Part shown: piece after piece, positions 1 to 11,531 of the stretch | Numbering within the stretch: position 1 is the stretch's first letter | Layout of the letters: each line of letters starts with the position of its first letter | Origin: Chelonoidis abingdonii | Lineage: Eukaryota; Chordata; Testudines; Testudinidae | NCBI RefSeq assembly: GCF_003597395.2 | Contig: NC_133770.1 | Location: 11,914,666-11,978,665 of the forward strand | Length of the DNA stretch: 64,000 nucleotides | Direction: 5' to 3' | Made by a program: the position numbers and the translations under genes | The notes under the pieces: model-generated | What the model was told of the DNA's origin: nothing | Databases searched by the model: none | Seen by the model: the letters and a program-made list of their open reading frames with translations, nothing else

Positions 1-360
1 AGGGCCAGCCAATATGCAGGATCTCCCTGAACCCTTATCTCACCAGACCCTGAGGTGCCAAAATCCCAGGCGTATGATTAGATTGAGAAACCAGGCAGAA
101 AGGAACACTGGAGGGAAAGTAAAGCCAGTAACTGATTACATGCAAGGTTCAGGAAGGAGATAAATGACTCGATGAGTAATGAACAAACCAACCTCAAAAC
201 CAGGCTACCTAAACAGAAGGCGTAGTATAGTAAAAATACTCGGAAACGCCTAACCATGGTGAAAGATTTGCATTTGAGTTAGTCAGTCACTAGCCATCTT
301 ACAGTGAACTAAGGGGGGGAAAGTGACACAATGTATCTCAAAAGGTCCCCCTTTAACCTC
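1..360. other. No gene or recognised repeat
   Basis: I see no convincing exon, RNA gene or repeat family here. The stretch is AT-rich single-copy-looking sequence up to the CR1 3' end. Confidence 0.5.
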
Positions 361-516
361 CATAGTCATAGATCATAGAATCATAGAATATCAGGGTTGG
401 AAGGGACCTCAGGAGGTCATGTAGTCTAACCCCCTGCTCAAAGCAGGACCATTTACCAACTAAATCATCCCAGCCAGGGCTTTGTCAAGCCTGACCTTAA
501 AAACCTCTAAGGAAGG

Positions 517-960
517 TATCATAAGCCTAACTCCCAAATCTGGACCTTGGCGTCCAGAAATCTGGGTGCCTAGCATGGACCCTTCTAAGCTTAATTACCA
601 GCTTAGCTTTGATCTCGCTGCCGCCATCCAAAAATTTCAGGGTTTTGGCCCCCTCTGATCTCCCCAAAACCTTCCTTGGAGGGACCCCAAGACTCAGAAG
701 CCCTGAGTCTTACCTCAAAGGAAAATAACCCACTTCCCTTCTATCATAAGCCTCTTCCCAAATCTGGACCTTAGCATCCAAAATCTGGGTGCTTAGTATG
801 AACCTCCAAGCTTAATTACCAGCTTAGATCTGATCTCGCTGCCACCATCCAAAATTTCCAGGGTTTTGGCCCCCTCTGGTCTCCCCAAAACCTTCCCTGG
901 AGGGACCCCAAGACTCAGAAACCCTGAGCCTACAACAAAGGGAAATAACCCACTTCCCTT
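517..960. repeat. Two-copy tandem repeat, about 225 bp unit
   Basis: TATCATAAGCC at 517 recurs at 742. The blocks CCAAATCTGGACC, AGCTTAATTACCAGCTTAG, GGGTTTTGGCCCCCTCTG and CCCCAAGACTCAGA occur in the same order in both copies with a few indels. It lies at the U5 end of the solo LTR. Confidence 0.85.
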
Positions 961-1579
961 CCCTCTCTCTCTCCACCAGACTTTCTCTCTGGCTAACTGA
1001 GAGTATTTGTGCAACTCTTACTCACAATACCAAGACAAGCATGTCTCCTTATTCCTACAAAGAGCAAACCCAAATACAAGGAAACAGAAAAGACTCTCTC
1101 TCTCCCCGTAGCTTCTTCCCGCCGGACACATAGAGAGTTAAACAAAGCGTAGTGTTCCCCTCCCCGTCTTCCTTCTCTCTTAACCAGAAAAATCAAACAG
1201 GTTTCGAAAAGAAGATTATATAAAAAGAAAGAACAAAGACATCAATTATTCTCTGCTCAAGATGACAAATACAGGCCTTGCTATAAGAAATTAATAAACA
1301 GCTGATTCAAAAAGATATCCAATTTGAAACATTCCAGCAGTTAACACATGAAATACATCAAAACACATAAAAGCTATATGTTTTTCTACCTGACTTACAA
1401 TGGAAGCAGAAGATTAAAATAGAAAGAACTTCTCAAGCTGAGAGACAGACAAAAACCCAGACCCCAAAAATTCCCTCCCTGACTTTGAAAATCCAGTTTC
1501 CTGATTGCCTCTGTCAGGTGTTTGTTCCCTTTGTAACTTTACAGTAAAAGAGCATTAACCCTAGCTATCTGTTATGACA
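517..1579 (-). mobile_element. Solo LTR of an endogenous retrovirus, inside CR1
   Basis: Read on the minus strand it starts TGTCATAACAG at 1579 and ends GGCTTATGATA at 517, an eroded TG...CA LTR. The flanking CR1 bases GAAGG (512-516) and GAAGA (1580-1584) form a 4/5 matching 5-bp target duplication, and the CR1 is continuous across the site. No internal retroviral genes are present, so this is a solo LTR. Its 3' quarter on the minus strand is tandemly duplicated (517-741 and 742 to about 960). Confidence 0.7.
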
Positions 1580-2970
1580 GAAGAGATCGACACCTCCAGG
1601 TACATGCCAGTGCTCACCATCTCTGAGTGAAAAAGTTTTTCTAATTCACACCTAAACCTTCCCACTCAACTTGAGACATTATTCCTTGTTCTAAGTTAGC
1701 ACTGAGAACAGTCTAGATCCACTTTTGGACCCCTTTTAGGTACTGAAGCACTATCAAATCCCATCATTCTCTCTTCTGCAGACAAACAATCCAGTTCCTC
1801 AGCCTCCTCAAATCAGTGCTCCAGACCTCTAAATCATTTTTGTTGCCCTTTGTGAACTTTTCCATTTTCACATCCTTCTGTAGTGTGGACCAAACTGGAC
1901 ACAGTACTCAGATGAGCCTCCACGATGTCGAAATAGGGATGATAGTCTCGGCCGTAACTACTTATGAGCAAAATGCCATTAGCCTTCTGAACAGGCACAC
2001 TGTTGATATATCAGCTCTCGTCCTGTAACCCCTATGTCTTTTCTGCAGAACTGCTGTCCTTAGCATTGTCACCTAGTCTGTAACAGATGAAGGTTCTTCC
2101 AGTCCTAAGTAGACCGCATGTCTGTACATCGTATGTCTAATTGTTCTAGTTCCTCTGTCATCCACCTCCAGTGTATCTACCACTCTACCAAGTGTGTTGT
2201 CGCAAACTTGTGGGGCAGTCCACGCCACCTCCAAATCATTAATGAAGATATTGAACAAATACCTAGGACCGACCCTGGGATCCTTGAAACTGGGCGCCAA
2301 CTAGACATGGACACGTTGATACTACCCGTTGAGCCCGATATCTAGCCACTTTTATCCACTTTATAACATTCATCCACCGCAACTTCTATAACTTGCTGGC
2401 AAGATACTGTGGGAGACCGATCAAAAGCAAGGAATAACATCCTGCTTCCCCTCATCCACAGACCCAGTTATCTCTATAGAAGTCAATAGGTTAGTCAGGA
2501 TGACTTGCCTTGATGAACCATGCTGACTGTTCTGATCACTTTCCTCTCCTCCAAGTGCTTCAGAATGATTCTGAGACCTGCTCCATGATTTTCCAGGTAT
2601 GAGGTAGGCTGACTGACCTATAGTTCCCCAGATCCTCCTTCTTCCTTTTTAAAAGATGGGCACTACATAGCCTTTTTCATCATCTGGACCTCCCCCGTTT
2701 GCCATGAGTTTTCAAAGATAATGCCAATGGCCTCTGCAATCAATCTGCCAACTCCTTTAGCACCTTGATGCAGTGCATGGCGTCAAGGACTTGTCTCGTC
2801 AGTTCTAAATAGTCGAACCATCTTTCCCTCAAGGGCTGCACCTTCTCCCATAGTGCTGCCCTGATCAAGTCGAGTGACCTTGTTTGTGAAGACAGAGGCA
2901 AAAAAGTCATTGAGTACTTAGCTTTTTCCACATTGTGATACGTCATACAAAGCATGCCAGGTTAGACATC

Positions 2971-3931
2971 CTGTGAAAGGTCATGATCTACTGAAACCCA
3001 TTGTTCTGTCCAAATATGTATATCATTAGTATGTATGAAGTTATGAGATTTTGCTGCATGGTTGTTACTGAAATATGCTGTAAGCTTGCTAGTGACAAAC
3101 AAAGGACCCACACCCAGGATAGTGATCAACGACCATTAATCAGCAGGGGAGTTGTAATTGAGGGATTTAAAATTCAGTGACAGCTGCCCAAGCACCACAC
3201 AATGGGGACTACTCAGCTCTATGACTCAGCTACACAAGACAACACACAAGACCAGGGGATTGCTCAACACAGTGACTCAGCAAAGCCCACCAGGACATGT
3301 CTGGGCAAGTGTCTTCTGGGCACATAGACTAAGGATATAAAATAGGAAACAGAGGCAGCTGGCTTTTGCATTTCTCCTCCCCAACCTACTCTGGAAGCTG
3401 CCGGAATGCTGAGACGATGACAACTTCACCTGAGGACTGGTCCAGGCTTAAGGGGAAGTTTGTGTATTAAGAACTGTAACATCCAGTGGGGTGAGAAAAT
3501 TGCTGCTCTAAATACTGCTTAATGTAATAAGCAATAAGAACGAGGAGTACTTATGGCATCTTAGAGACACCTTAAGTGCCACAAGTATTCCTCCTTGTTT
3601 TTGCTGATACAGGCTAACACGGCTACCACTTTGAAACCCTTCATAATGTAATAAGGTTTAAGATTTAGATTGTGCGTTTTTCTTTTATTTTCTCTGGTAA
3701 CTTTCTCTGATCTTTTATGCCTACCACTTATAATCACTTAAAAGTTATCTTACTGTAGTTAATACATCTGTTTTATACTTTACCTAAAGCAGTGTATTTT
3801 GGTTTAAGTGCTTGGGAAATCTAAGCTCAGTTACACAGACTTGTGCATGACCTCTCCGCATAGAGGGTGCGGGCTAACTGGTTAATAAACTTACACTGGT
3901 CAGGCTTCTGACCAGAATAAGTTAGCACAAA
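2971..3931 (+). mobile_element. Putative ERV LTR-like element
   Basis: It starts with TGTGAAAGG and has AATAAA at 3884-3889 near its right end. The composition and order resemble LTRs I associate with turtle genomes. I found no target duplication and the right border is uncertain. A snapback element (3532-3643) with its own target duplication has inserted into it, so it is older than that copy. Confidence 0.4.
3532..3643 (+). mobile_element. Snapback retroposon, left-truncated copy
   Basis: A left arm (GGAGTACTTATGGCATCTTAGAGAC) is followed at once by its imperfect reverse complement (GTGCCACAAGTATTCCTCC), and then by the complete end GATACAGGCTAACACGGCTACC. It is flanked by a perfect 12-bp direct repeat TAATGTAATAAG at 3520-3531 and 3644-3655. 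The left side is truncated and the right end is complete, so it is oriented +. Confidence 0.8.
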
Positions 3932-3940
3932 ATCAGGCAA

Positions 3941-4067
3941 GTATCAGAGAGGTAGCCGTGTTAGTCTGGATCTGTAAAAAGTGACAAAGAGTCCTGTGGC
4001 ACCTTAGACTAACAGACATATTGGAGCATAATCTTTCATGGGTGAATACGCACTTCATCAGACGCGA
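3941..4067 (-). mobile_element. Snapback family, single arm
   Basis: It starts TATCAGAGAGGTAGCCGTG and runs through GACAAAGAGTCCTGTGGCACC and TTGGAGCATAATCTTTC to the centre GCACTTCATCAGACGC. Only one arm is present. The complete end is on the left and the right side is truncated. No target duplication was found. Confidence 0.8.
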
Positions 4068-4554
4068 CTATGTCTACTCATTACACTCTCTCCTGAGCTT
4101 CACAAGATCAGCCCTTTAATGTTTCTCACCTGCAATGCAATGTTCCCATTGTTGGTTTCAATTTTAAATATTCTAGCTTGACTGCATCTTTAAATATTTC
4201 ATGCCAATAGTCATGTAGCAATACGTAAGGATTTCAGATATGTCAGACATTTCCTGACACTTAAATTCCTCACAAATTTATCTCCAAAACAAGAGTCTAC
4301 TGCTGACTTTTTTTATATATGGCACGTTAATTACATCTTCAGGATTCAGCAGTTTCTGGGTCACCTCTGCAGATTTTGCCAGAGCTTCACTGAGATTCCT
4401 ATTGGTTTCAGACTGCTGACAACTTGCAATTGCTGTTCTATTTAAGAAATCAAAGCATGAGTTTTAGTGATTTACCATTGGTGTCTTCCATTGAGATCAA
4501 GCAGTGAAACGCAGGGCCACACAGGTGAGAAAACAAAACAGAATCCCCTAAGAA
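4068..4554. other. No gene seen
   Basis: No exon or repeat family was recognised in this AT-rich sequence. Confidence 0.4.
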
Positions 4555-4781
4555 AGAAAATTTAGGATGAATTATCAAAATCTTCCCAACAGTGAGATCC
4601 GTTAGACTAGGAAATGCTGTCCCAAGGGAAGTAATGAAGGCATCCTTGACTGGGTCACTTAACACTAGATTGGTCAAGACACTAGCGAATGTACCAATAG
4701 GGAACAATCTTCCATTGGCAGGGAGTTGAACTGGATGATCTAATAGATCTGTTCCATCTCTAGAGCATGTGATTCTATGAA
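4555..4781 (+). repeat. CR1 3' end
   Basis: It contains CAGTGAGATCCGTTAGACTA, CTGTCCCAAGGGAAGTAATG and GAACTGGATGATCTAATAG, and ends TGATTCTATGA, the CR1 terminal octamer, at about 4780. An open frame on the opposite strand here (4450-4797) is antisense to the LINE 3' region and is not a gene. Confidence 0.75.
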
Positions 4782-6685
4782 AATCTCCATTCACCAAAGT
4801 TCCCCCAGGTTCCTATTGTCCTGGATATTAGTCAGAGTTGTGAAAACAAATGCTGAGCTCTTCTAGTAGTTGAAGCAATAGCTGGAGTGTCCCTAATCAG
4901 GTTAGAATGGGAGATGAAGTCAGACTAAATGAAACCAGTCCCCTTCTCAAATCACAGTTCTGACAACCTTATTCATGCCTCCTCTTTGATTCAGTGGTGG
5001 GGGACCCCCAGCAACTTTAGCCTAGTAAGTGAAAAACTGTCTTTAGTTTAACAAAATACGGTGTTCACAGCATCAGCCCCATCCCATGGCATGAAGGAGA
5101 AACCCAGGAGCATAAAACACAGTGGTGAGAAATAAAAACATTGTATCTTATTTTGTCCAGACTCTCTCCCTCATATGGATCCAACACACCTTGTAGCAAA
5201 CAACTGGCCTGTGGCATGTTCCACAGCGATCCAAGGAACAGCAGCAGCACTGCTGTTCACACAGGGGCGTGTGCACAGCTGGCACCATCTTCAGTTTTCC
5301 TTGTGAATCATCTTCTGATGTTTCCGTTCATTTCAGTACATGCATTAAAAAGAAACATTCCGAGACTGGAACAAATGTCAAAAGGGAGATGCCCTGGTAT
5401 GAGAAGCTGTAATTTCATATTGAACTGCTTCTGGATTCATCACTCTGCGGAAACTGCACAGATGGTATATTTTTAAACATTAACATATCATAAAATAGCA
5501 GCAATTTCCACAGAACGTGTGTTTCAGACCTGGAAATCCTGTGGGAATGCTCAGACCAACCTCTCCAAAATTTGTTCTGTTAATGAGCTGTGAGACACAA
5601 AGATTTGGGGTACTGACATCAGTGCCTATTTTTTGTGACATAAATGCTGTCCCAGTGCTTAGCTCCAAGCTGCTAATGGGGAAGGACCTAGTTTTCATTC
5701 AACATTGGCACTTGCCTCTGGAGGCCAGTCCAGCTCCTGTTAATGCCAATGAAAAGGCTTCTGTTGGGTTCAATAAGAGCTGGATGTGGCTCCAGGCCAG
5801 CAGGGATTGGGATTGTCATTGAAGGAGTAGACATGGAGAGGGCTGGACCTCTGAGGTAGAAACATCTGATGGCCCATTAAAGAGAGAGAAGTTATTTTGC
5901 TCAGGTGCAGGGTTTATGCGCAGGATTGCAAACAGGGCAAGACAATGGGGACCCCAGAAAGCCATCACGATAGCACCAGCTGCACTGGACATCGAGGTTT
6001 TTCCCTTCTCTAATTCTTCCTCCTCCTCCTTTGTACAACAGCCAAAGACCCTGCTTCATGGTTGAGACCATGTCAGCCCCAGCTCCTTCCATAGCCTGTA
6101 CAGCCTGGCCTCGTACATTTACTGGAAGGAGTTAGTTACTCCAGGCAGACAGAGGCGTGATGCGCCCTTACCCTGTCCCTGTTGGTGATGATAAAGTGCT
6201 TAATTCAGAGATGAGGAAATCTCACTTAAAGTTGTGCTAAATGACTTTGACTGAAGTGTGGGTTCACACAGCAGTGGAAGATGGTTTGTGGGGGTTTTTT
6301 TACAGCATTTCAGAGTTAGAAATCTTTGAACAGTCTCAAGCAGCGTAGATCCAAATTCCGCTCTGGCGCAACCTGGTGAACTGACTTCAATGGGAGTCAC
6401 ACTCACTTCTGTCAGGTTTAGGTTTGGTCTATAAAGCTGCATTGTGCTGATGTATGCCACAGTCCCCTGTGTGCCTCCACTGTAGCCCACACACACGGAC
6501 CTGGGAAATTCTAGGTAAGGAACCCAAATGGTGCTTCTGCTACAAGGCTGGGCGGTGTCGACCCAGGTGTTATGTTTATGAAGCCTTTCTGGAACATTTG
6601 CACCAAGTTCCGAGTAATGTGAGAAATTAAAAATCAATAAATCAGAGTTCAGGAAAGACAGATGATCTTTTGCTGCACTGTCGTG
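4782..6685. other. No gene seen
   Basis: Several open frames of 60-180 codons cross this stretch on both strands. None has splice signals or recognisable protein similarity. The longest, 6200-6751 on the minus strand, runs into the GT microsatellite and reads it as a Thr-His run. Confidence 0.4.
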
Positions 6686-6720
6686 TGTGTGTGTGTGTGT
6701 GCGCGCGCATGCATGCATGT
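6684..6720. repeat. (GT)n/(GC)n/(ATGC)n microsatellite
   Basis: A run of GT dinucleotides is followed by GCGCGCGC and then ATGCATGCATG. Confidence 0.95.
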
Positions 6721-7645
6721 TCAGCTCACACAGATGCAACCACAAAATCAAACCACACCCGGAAGCCTCTCAGATACACAGACCCAGAAATGCTAAAAAA
6801 AACAAATCCCTTTTCATGCCACATCATTTTTGCACCTTCCTTTTAGCCAACTTACCCCGACCCAGTCTTTCCGAATGATCCAAAATAAGAGACACAAGGA
6901 AAAAAAGCAGTGCTTGGAACACACAAAAAAAGTGGGGATTCATTGCTCTAACGTGAATAACATTTGCTCTAAGCTCACTTTCCATATTCATCATTTCTCA
7001 TTCTATTTCCTTTTCATGGCATTTTTGATGCAAAACAAACTGGCAGATGACAAAAGAGATGAACTATTAAAGATATTCTAGACACTGGGGTAGGCCATCA
7101 TTAAGATTCTTCCATAACGGCACCACAACCACAGAAGGAGAGTTTACAAAGACCATTTAAGGCACCAAAGATTGAGTCCCGGTGCTTAGGACTGCACATT
7201 CCAAGTCAGGGAATTCTCATGGTGGCTAGAATAATAATAGCTGGCAATAGCTACCACAGCTAGTAACGGATACCATCTAGTCCATTCATTCCCCTTAATC
7301 TACTCGGACAGTTCTCAACATTTGCCCAATCTCCCTAAAGGCTTGACGCTACACCACTGAAATCAATAATATTTTGCCGTTCACTTCCATGGGAGTAGGA
7401 TCCAGCTGCTACCACCATTTTTAGGCATTTAACTAACTGTAGTCAGATTTTCAGAGGTGCCAAGAACCAGCAGCTCCCACTGACAGCACTTCTGGTACTC
7501 TGGCTGTTGGATGTGTATTTAGGAGCTTAACTTCAGGTTTGAAAATGTAGGTAGTAATTGTTAGATGCAATCTAATTTCTAAAGGAGATCCTTAAACATC
7601 GATTTTTATTTATTTTTTTTAGAAAAGAAATGTAGCTTACACTCA
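6721..7645. other. No gene; diffuse hairpin-repeat remnants
   Basis: No exon was found. Bases 7360-7400 and 7430-7545 carry eroded pieces of an old dispersed repeat (TTTTCAGAGGTGCCAAGAACC, CACTTCCATGGGAGTAGGATC). Confidence 0.35.
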
Positions 7646-7649
7646 GGAA

Positions 7650-7765
7650 TTGGAGATAAGAGGTTATCGTTATTATTCATAGTAAGCCTACAACCCCCGT
7701 TAAGGGATGCATTGTGCCAGGGGCTGTACACGCAGGTCACAAAGGACATTACAGTTTGCATGTCA
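7650..7765 (-). repeat. MIR/L2-type 3' tail
   Basis: It has the order TTATTATTCATAGTA, GCATTGTGCCAGGGGCTGTACA and GGACATTACAGTTTGCATGT. This is the reverse complement of the L2/MIR tail (ATTGTAAGC...TGTACAGC...CTA). Confidence 0.55.
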
Positions 7766-7872
7766 GAGAGGATGCATCCAGAGGACAAAACAGACAGATG
7801 AGGTGGGGAAGGGAAGATATAAATAACAAAATGAACAGAGTTATGCAGAGATATGGAGATTGATACCTTAAT

Positions 7873-9245
7873 AGGTTCCAAAGCCAGAAGGGACCACTAT
7901 GATCTTCTAGTTTGAACTTTTGCTGCAAAATAATTACTAGAGCAGACCTACTAGAAAAACATCCCATCCTGATTTTAAAAATTGTAAGTGTTGGAGAATC
8001 CATCCCAGCCCTGGGTAAATTGTTCCAATGGTCTATTACTCTCATTGTTAAAAGTGTGTGTCTTATTTCCAGTCCGAATTTGGCTAGCTTCAGCTTCAAG
8101 TGATTAGATCACGTTATATCTTTCTCTGCTAGTTTGAAGACCCCATTGTTAAATATTATTTCCCTATGTAGGTGTGATGAAGTGGAGATTTTCTCTTCTT
8201 ATGTTCTATGTGAGCTTATGTGAATCTTAATGTTTTGCATGAATGCTGTGTGTGTGCCTCAGTTTCCCTGTGTATTGCACCAATGTCTACATGGTGGGGA
8301 TAAGGGGGTGTGACTTTTGCAGATGCTGCTTTAGCTGCCTGCACTGATGCTATAGCCACCCATTTGTAACCTGAGACCCAGGAGGGGGATGCAACAAGGT
8401 GGCTCTTGGCCCGGGAAGGGAGACAAAGGCTGGAGGAGGAGCAATGGGTAGGGCAGGGGCCAGGCAGCTGGAAGTGCATCAGTCTTGGCTGGCTTGGGGC
8501 TGAGGGGGAGGAACAGAGACCTGGCTCTGGGCTCCTCCCTCCCCCAAGATGCTCTTGGCTGAAAGTCACCCGTTTCTGTGCTAACAAGTTCTGTCCTACG
8601 CTGTGTTCCTGATGACTAATAAACCTTCTGTTTTACCGGCTGGCTAAGACTCACATCTGACTGCGGAGATGGAGTGCAGGGCCCTCTGGTTTCGCCCAGG
8701 TGGACTAGCTGTGGGAAGTACACGGTGTAGAAGGGGATGCTGAATGCGCCCAGGTAAGACCCAGGAAGGTCAAAGCTGTGTAAGCTTCTTGCCCTGGTGA
8801 CAGTATGCTCAGACAGAGGAGGCTCCTCCAGAGTCCTGCCTGACTTTGTATGAAGTCGTTCCACAGCATTGCCCCAGTGACTCTGTGACGGTAGGTTCTT
8901 AAAGACCCCAATAAAGTCATCCCTTAATCTTCTCTTGGTCAAAATAAATAGATTAAGCTCCTTGAGTCTGTCACTATAAGGCATTTTTCTAATCCTTTAA
9001 TCATTCCCGTGGTTCTTCTCTCAACCAGCTGCAGTTTTTCAATATTCTTCTTTAACTGTGGATGCCAGAACTTGACATTCCAGCAGGAGTTGCACCAGTG
9101 CCAAATACAGAGGTAAAATAACCTCGTTACTCCTACTCGAGGTTTCCCTGTTTATGCATCTCAAAATCACATTTGGCCACAGAGTCACAGTGGGAGTTCA
9201 TGTGCAGCTGATTATCCACCGTGACACCCAAATCTTTCTGGTTTC
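7873..9245 (-). repeat. CR1 fragment, split by a solo LTR
   Basis: Left part 7873-8172: TCCAAAGCCAGAAGGGACCA through CCCTATGTAGG. Right part 8891-9245: ATCCCTTAATCTTCTCTTGG through CAGTGCCAAATACAGAGGTA to the CR1 ORF2 region. Removing the LTR restores continuity with the copy at 37566-38260. The minus-strand translation of 9133-9324 retains the CR1 motif DLGVTVDNQL. Confidence 0.85.
8173..8890 (+). mobile_element. Solo LTR with perfect 5-bp target duplication
   Basis: It starts TGTGATGAAGTGG and ends CTCTGTGACG, a decayed TG...CA pair. It is flanked by GTAGG at 8168-8172 and 8891-8895. A poly(A) signal AATAAA lies at 8618-8623 and is followed by the downstream R/U5-like region. The GC-rich middle and the CTAATAAACCTTCTGTTTTA block match turtle ERV LTRs I know. 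No gag, pol or env sequence is present. It entered an existing CR1. Confidence 0.85.
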
Positions 9246-9469
9246 TATTCCTAGGTGTGCCACACTTTCCACTTGTGACCTTAAACGACGTAAGGTAGGA
9301 TCTGGTTTTCAGAGGTTTCAGCAACCCCCAGTTGCCATTGACTTTACATACTCATTTTTAAACTATTTTTGGTTCGGGGGAATTATGTATACTCACACCC
9401 TCTGCAAATCGGGTTCTTACTGCTCCGTGCATCAACTTCCCTGCGCAACGGGGAAAATACTACTTAAAG
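9246..9469. other. No gene seen
   Basis: Short spacer between the CR1 fragment and the hAT MITE. Confidence 0.4.
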
Positions 9470-9883
9470 TAGGATGGCCAAACTGAGCCTGAGAAGGAGC
9501 TGCAATTTACTAATGTACATTGCCAAAAAGCTACAGCAATACATCAGCAGCCGCTCACCAGCTCCCCCAACCTGCTCCCAGTGCCTCCCACTCACTGGCA
9601 GCCCCGCCAATCAGCACCTCCCCATCCCACCCCACACCTCCCATTCAGCTGTTTCGTGGTGTGCAGTAGGCTCAGGAGCGGGGGGGGGCAGGAGCGAGGA
9701 CATGGCAGGGGGCAGGAAGGGATGGAGTGGGGGCAGGGCCTGTGGCAGAACCAGGGGTTGAGCAGTGAGCACCCCCCGGCACACTGGAAAGTTGGCACCT
9801 GTAGCTCCAGCCCCGAGTCAGTGCCAGATATTAACTTCTGAAGAGCCACATGTGGCTCCGGAGCTACAGGCTGGGCACCCCTG
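9470..9883 (-). mobile_element. Non-autonomous hAT-type element
   Basis: Terminal inverted repeats are TAGGATGGCCAAACTGAGCC on the left and, read inward from the right, CAGGGGTGCCCAGCCTGTAG. The subterminal AGCCACATGTGGCTCC and the GC-rich core are typical of this amniote hAT MITE. No transposase is encoded. Open frames through the core come from its base composition. Confidence 0.75.
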
Positions 9884-9894
9884 AATGTAGCAAG

Positions 9895-9975
9895 GATTCC
9901 TTCATTCATGTCTGTAAAGTGCTTGGATAATCTTGGATGGATTAAAATAAAGTGCAAAATATTATTATTTTTAGT
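9895..9975 (+). repeat. MIR-type tail
   Basis: TGTAAAGTGCTTGGATAATC followed by ATTAAAATAAAGTGC and TATTATTATTTT matches the 3' part of MIR-like SINEs in reptiles. Confidence 0.5.
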
Positions 9976-10333
9976 AGCGTTCAGTATTTCCATCTGTGGA
10001 TGAAAGGTGAACTTCAGCCAGCCTTGATCATCATCAAATGACTTATTAACAGGTGCACATATTCTAGCCACCCTGCTTCTCCTGTTCACCCATTTGATAA
10101 TTCTGCCAACAAAGCCATTCGGTCCAGGAAAGGCTTGTGCTACAAACTGTGATGCGCGGTAGAGAATGTTTACACTGCCATTGCGCATGCTGAGGGTGGA
10201 GCGAATACTTACATTCACCTGTGCTCTCAGTTTGGCCTCTTTCACAAGCACTGCATTCGCTCTGACAAAGAAGAGAATCCTGAATCAAGACCTCGCATAT
10301 GAAGGGATCTAAACTTTGTGATTCCAGCTCCTC

Positions 10334-10432
10334 TCTACAAATTCATAGATTTATAGATTCTAGGACTGGAAGGGACCTCGAAAGGTCATTGAGTCCAGTC
10401 CCCTGCCCTCATGGGGGTGGGGGACAAACTGT
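10334..10432 (-). repeat. CR1 3' end, short
   Basis: TCATAGATTTATAGATTCTAGG, GGAAGGGACCTCGAAAGGTC and CCAGTCCCCTGCCCTCATG. It is strongly 5'-truncated. Confidence 0.85.
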
Positions 10433-11531
10433 ACCTCTCCCCCCCCAACGTGGTCCTGACATCAGAGCACAAGTAAGCTTCGGAGCCTTGACTATAACAA
10501 CTACAGTAAGTCAAATATACCTGTCCAACCCAGCTTTTTTGACAAATAGAGAAGATGTTTCTAAATGGGAAGATATAAGCAATGATACCCTGCTTTTCGA
10601 TTTCTTTGCTCTAAACGTTTTATGGGTAGCATGTTGTAAACACTGTAGCAAGGACTGCAGTTAAAGCATTTTTTACTTAAGTAAATCAACGTGTTGATGC
10701 TGACTTCTTTTTACTAACATGTGTTAACGTAATCACAACTGAATGCATGGCTTCCATCCTGCAGGATTTACAGTTTTGTTCAACAGCTTCCAGCATTCCC
10801 ATAATAAAAAGTTTTCCAGTGCCCCACTATGCTCAGTGCAATCAGGAGTTCATCTTGTATCCTTGTGTTTAAACAATCAGGGACATTCCTGAGATATCTT
10901 GCTATCCATGAGTCTCCCCAGCTGCTTGGAAACTCTTTACTCTGCGACATAATGAATACCTGTCATATATGCCTTTCATATCTCCCCTCCTCTTGAAGGC
11001 TTCATAAGAATGATTAGTTCCAAGAGGGCTGAAATCAAAGCCACCATGCTGATGACACAAAGCATAGATTCAGAATAGTATTATACAGCATGCTGGCTGG
11101 GAACAAAGTGTTCCCCTTTCTCAGGCCAAGTTGACATTTTTACCATGATTTAGGATCTCAGGGTGTAGTTAGAAGGGTGGGAGATGACTGTCCAGGACAG
11201 GGTCAAACAGCTGAAGGGGAGATGTCCAGGCCAGGGGTCCCTCAGCCTGGATTCTCACTGCAAACAACTCTCATGCGTATCCCAATAAGGTCAACAGCCA
11301 GCGCTTGATTTACAATGTGCTTTATTGATGTTTGTTCCCATCAGCATAAGACTTTTCCGAGAGTCTTTGCCTACTATCAAGACTCTGGGCAGATGGGAGA
11401 GAGATCTCTGAGCTCTTGGGCTTCTCTAGCCCTTCCTGTCAGCTTTTCCCCTCTCAGTTGGGTCTATCTTTCTGCCTCTCCTTTAACTGTTTCCAGGTGA
11501 TGAGCTGAGTCACCCCACCAAGTAACCACTT
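10433..11531. other. No gene seen
   Basis: No exon, RNA gene or named repeat recognised. Confidence 0.4.

Larger units (their letters stand above)
361..2945 (-). repeat. CR1 LINE fragment, split by an LTR
   Basis: The CR1 3' end appears in reverse complement: the ATAGAATC terminal octamers, then the conserved GGGTTGGAAGGGACCTCAGG block (361-516). The element resumes at about 1580 with the CACCTCC...AACTTGAGAC block and continues through degenerate ORF2 sequence to about 2945. The reading frame is broken by many stops. The interruption is an LTR insertion at 517-1579. Without it about 1.5 kb of CR1 remains. The left part is the LINE 3' UTR and the right part is reverse-transcriptase coding sequence read from its 3' side. 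Confidence 0.85.

Noticed and set aside
6200..6751. 183-codon open frame on the minus strand
   Set aside because: It runs into the GT microsatellite, has no domain or splice context, and its composition is that of random non-coding DNA.
8216..8984. Overlapping open frames of about 120 codons
   Set aside because: They lie inside the solo LTR and its CR1 flank; no retroviral or host protein pattern.
9592..10251. 219-codon open frame on the minus strand
   Set aside because: Half of it is the GC-rich hAT MITE read in antisense; the rest shows no recognisable protein.
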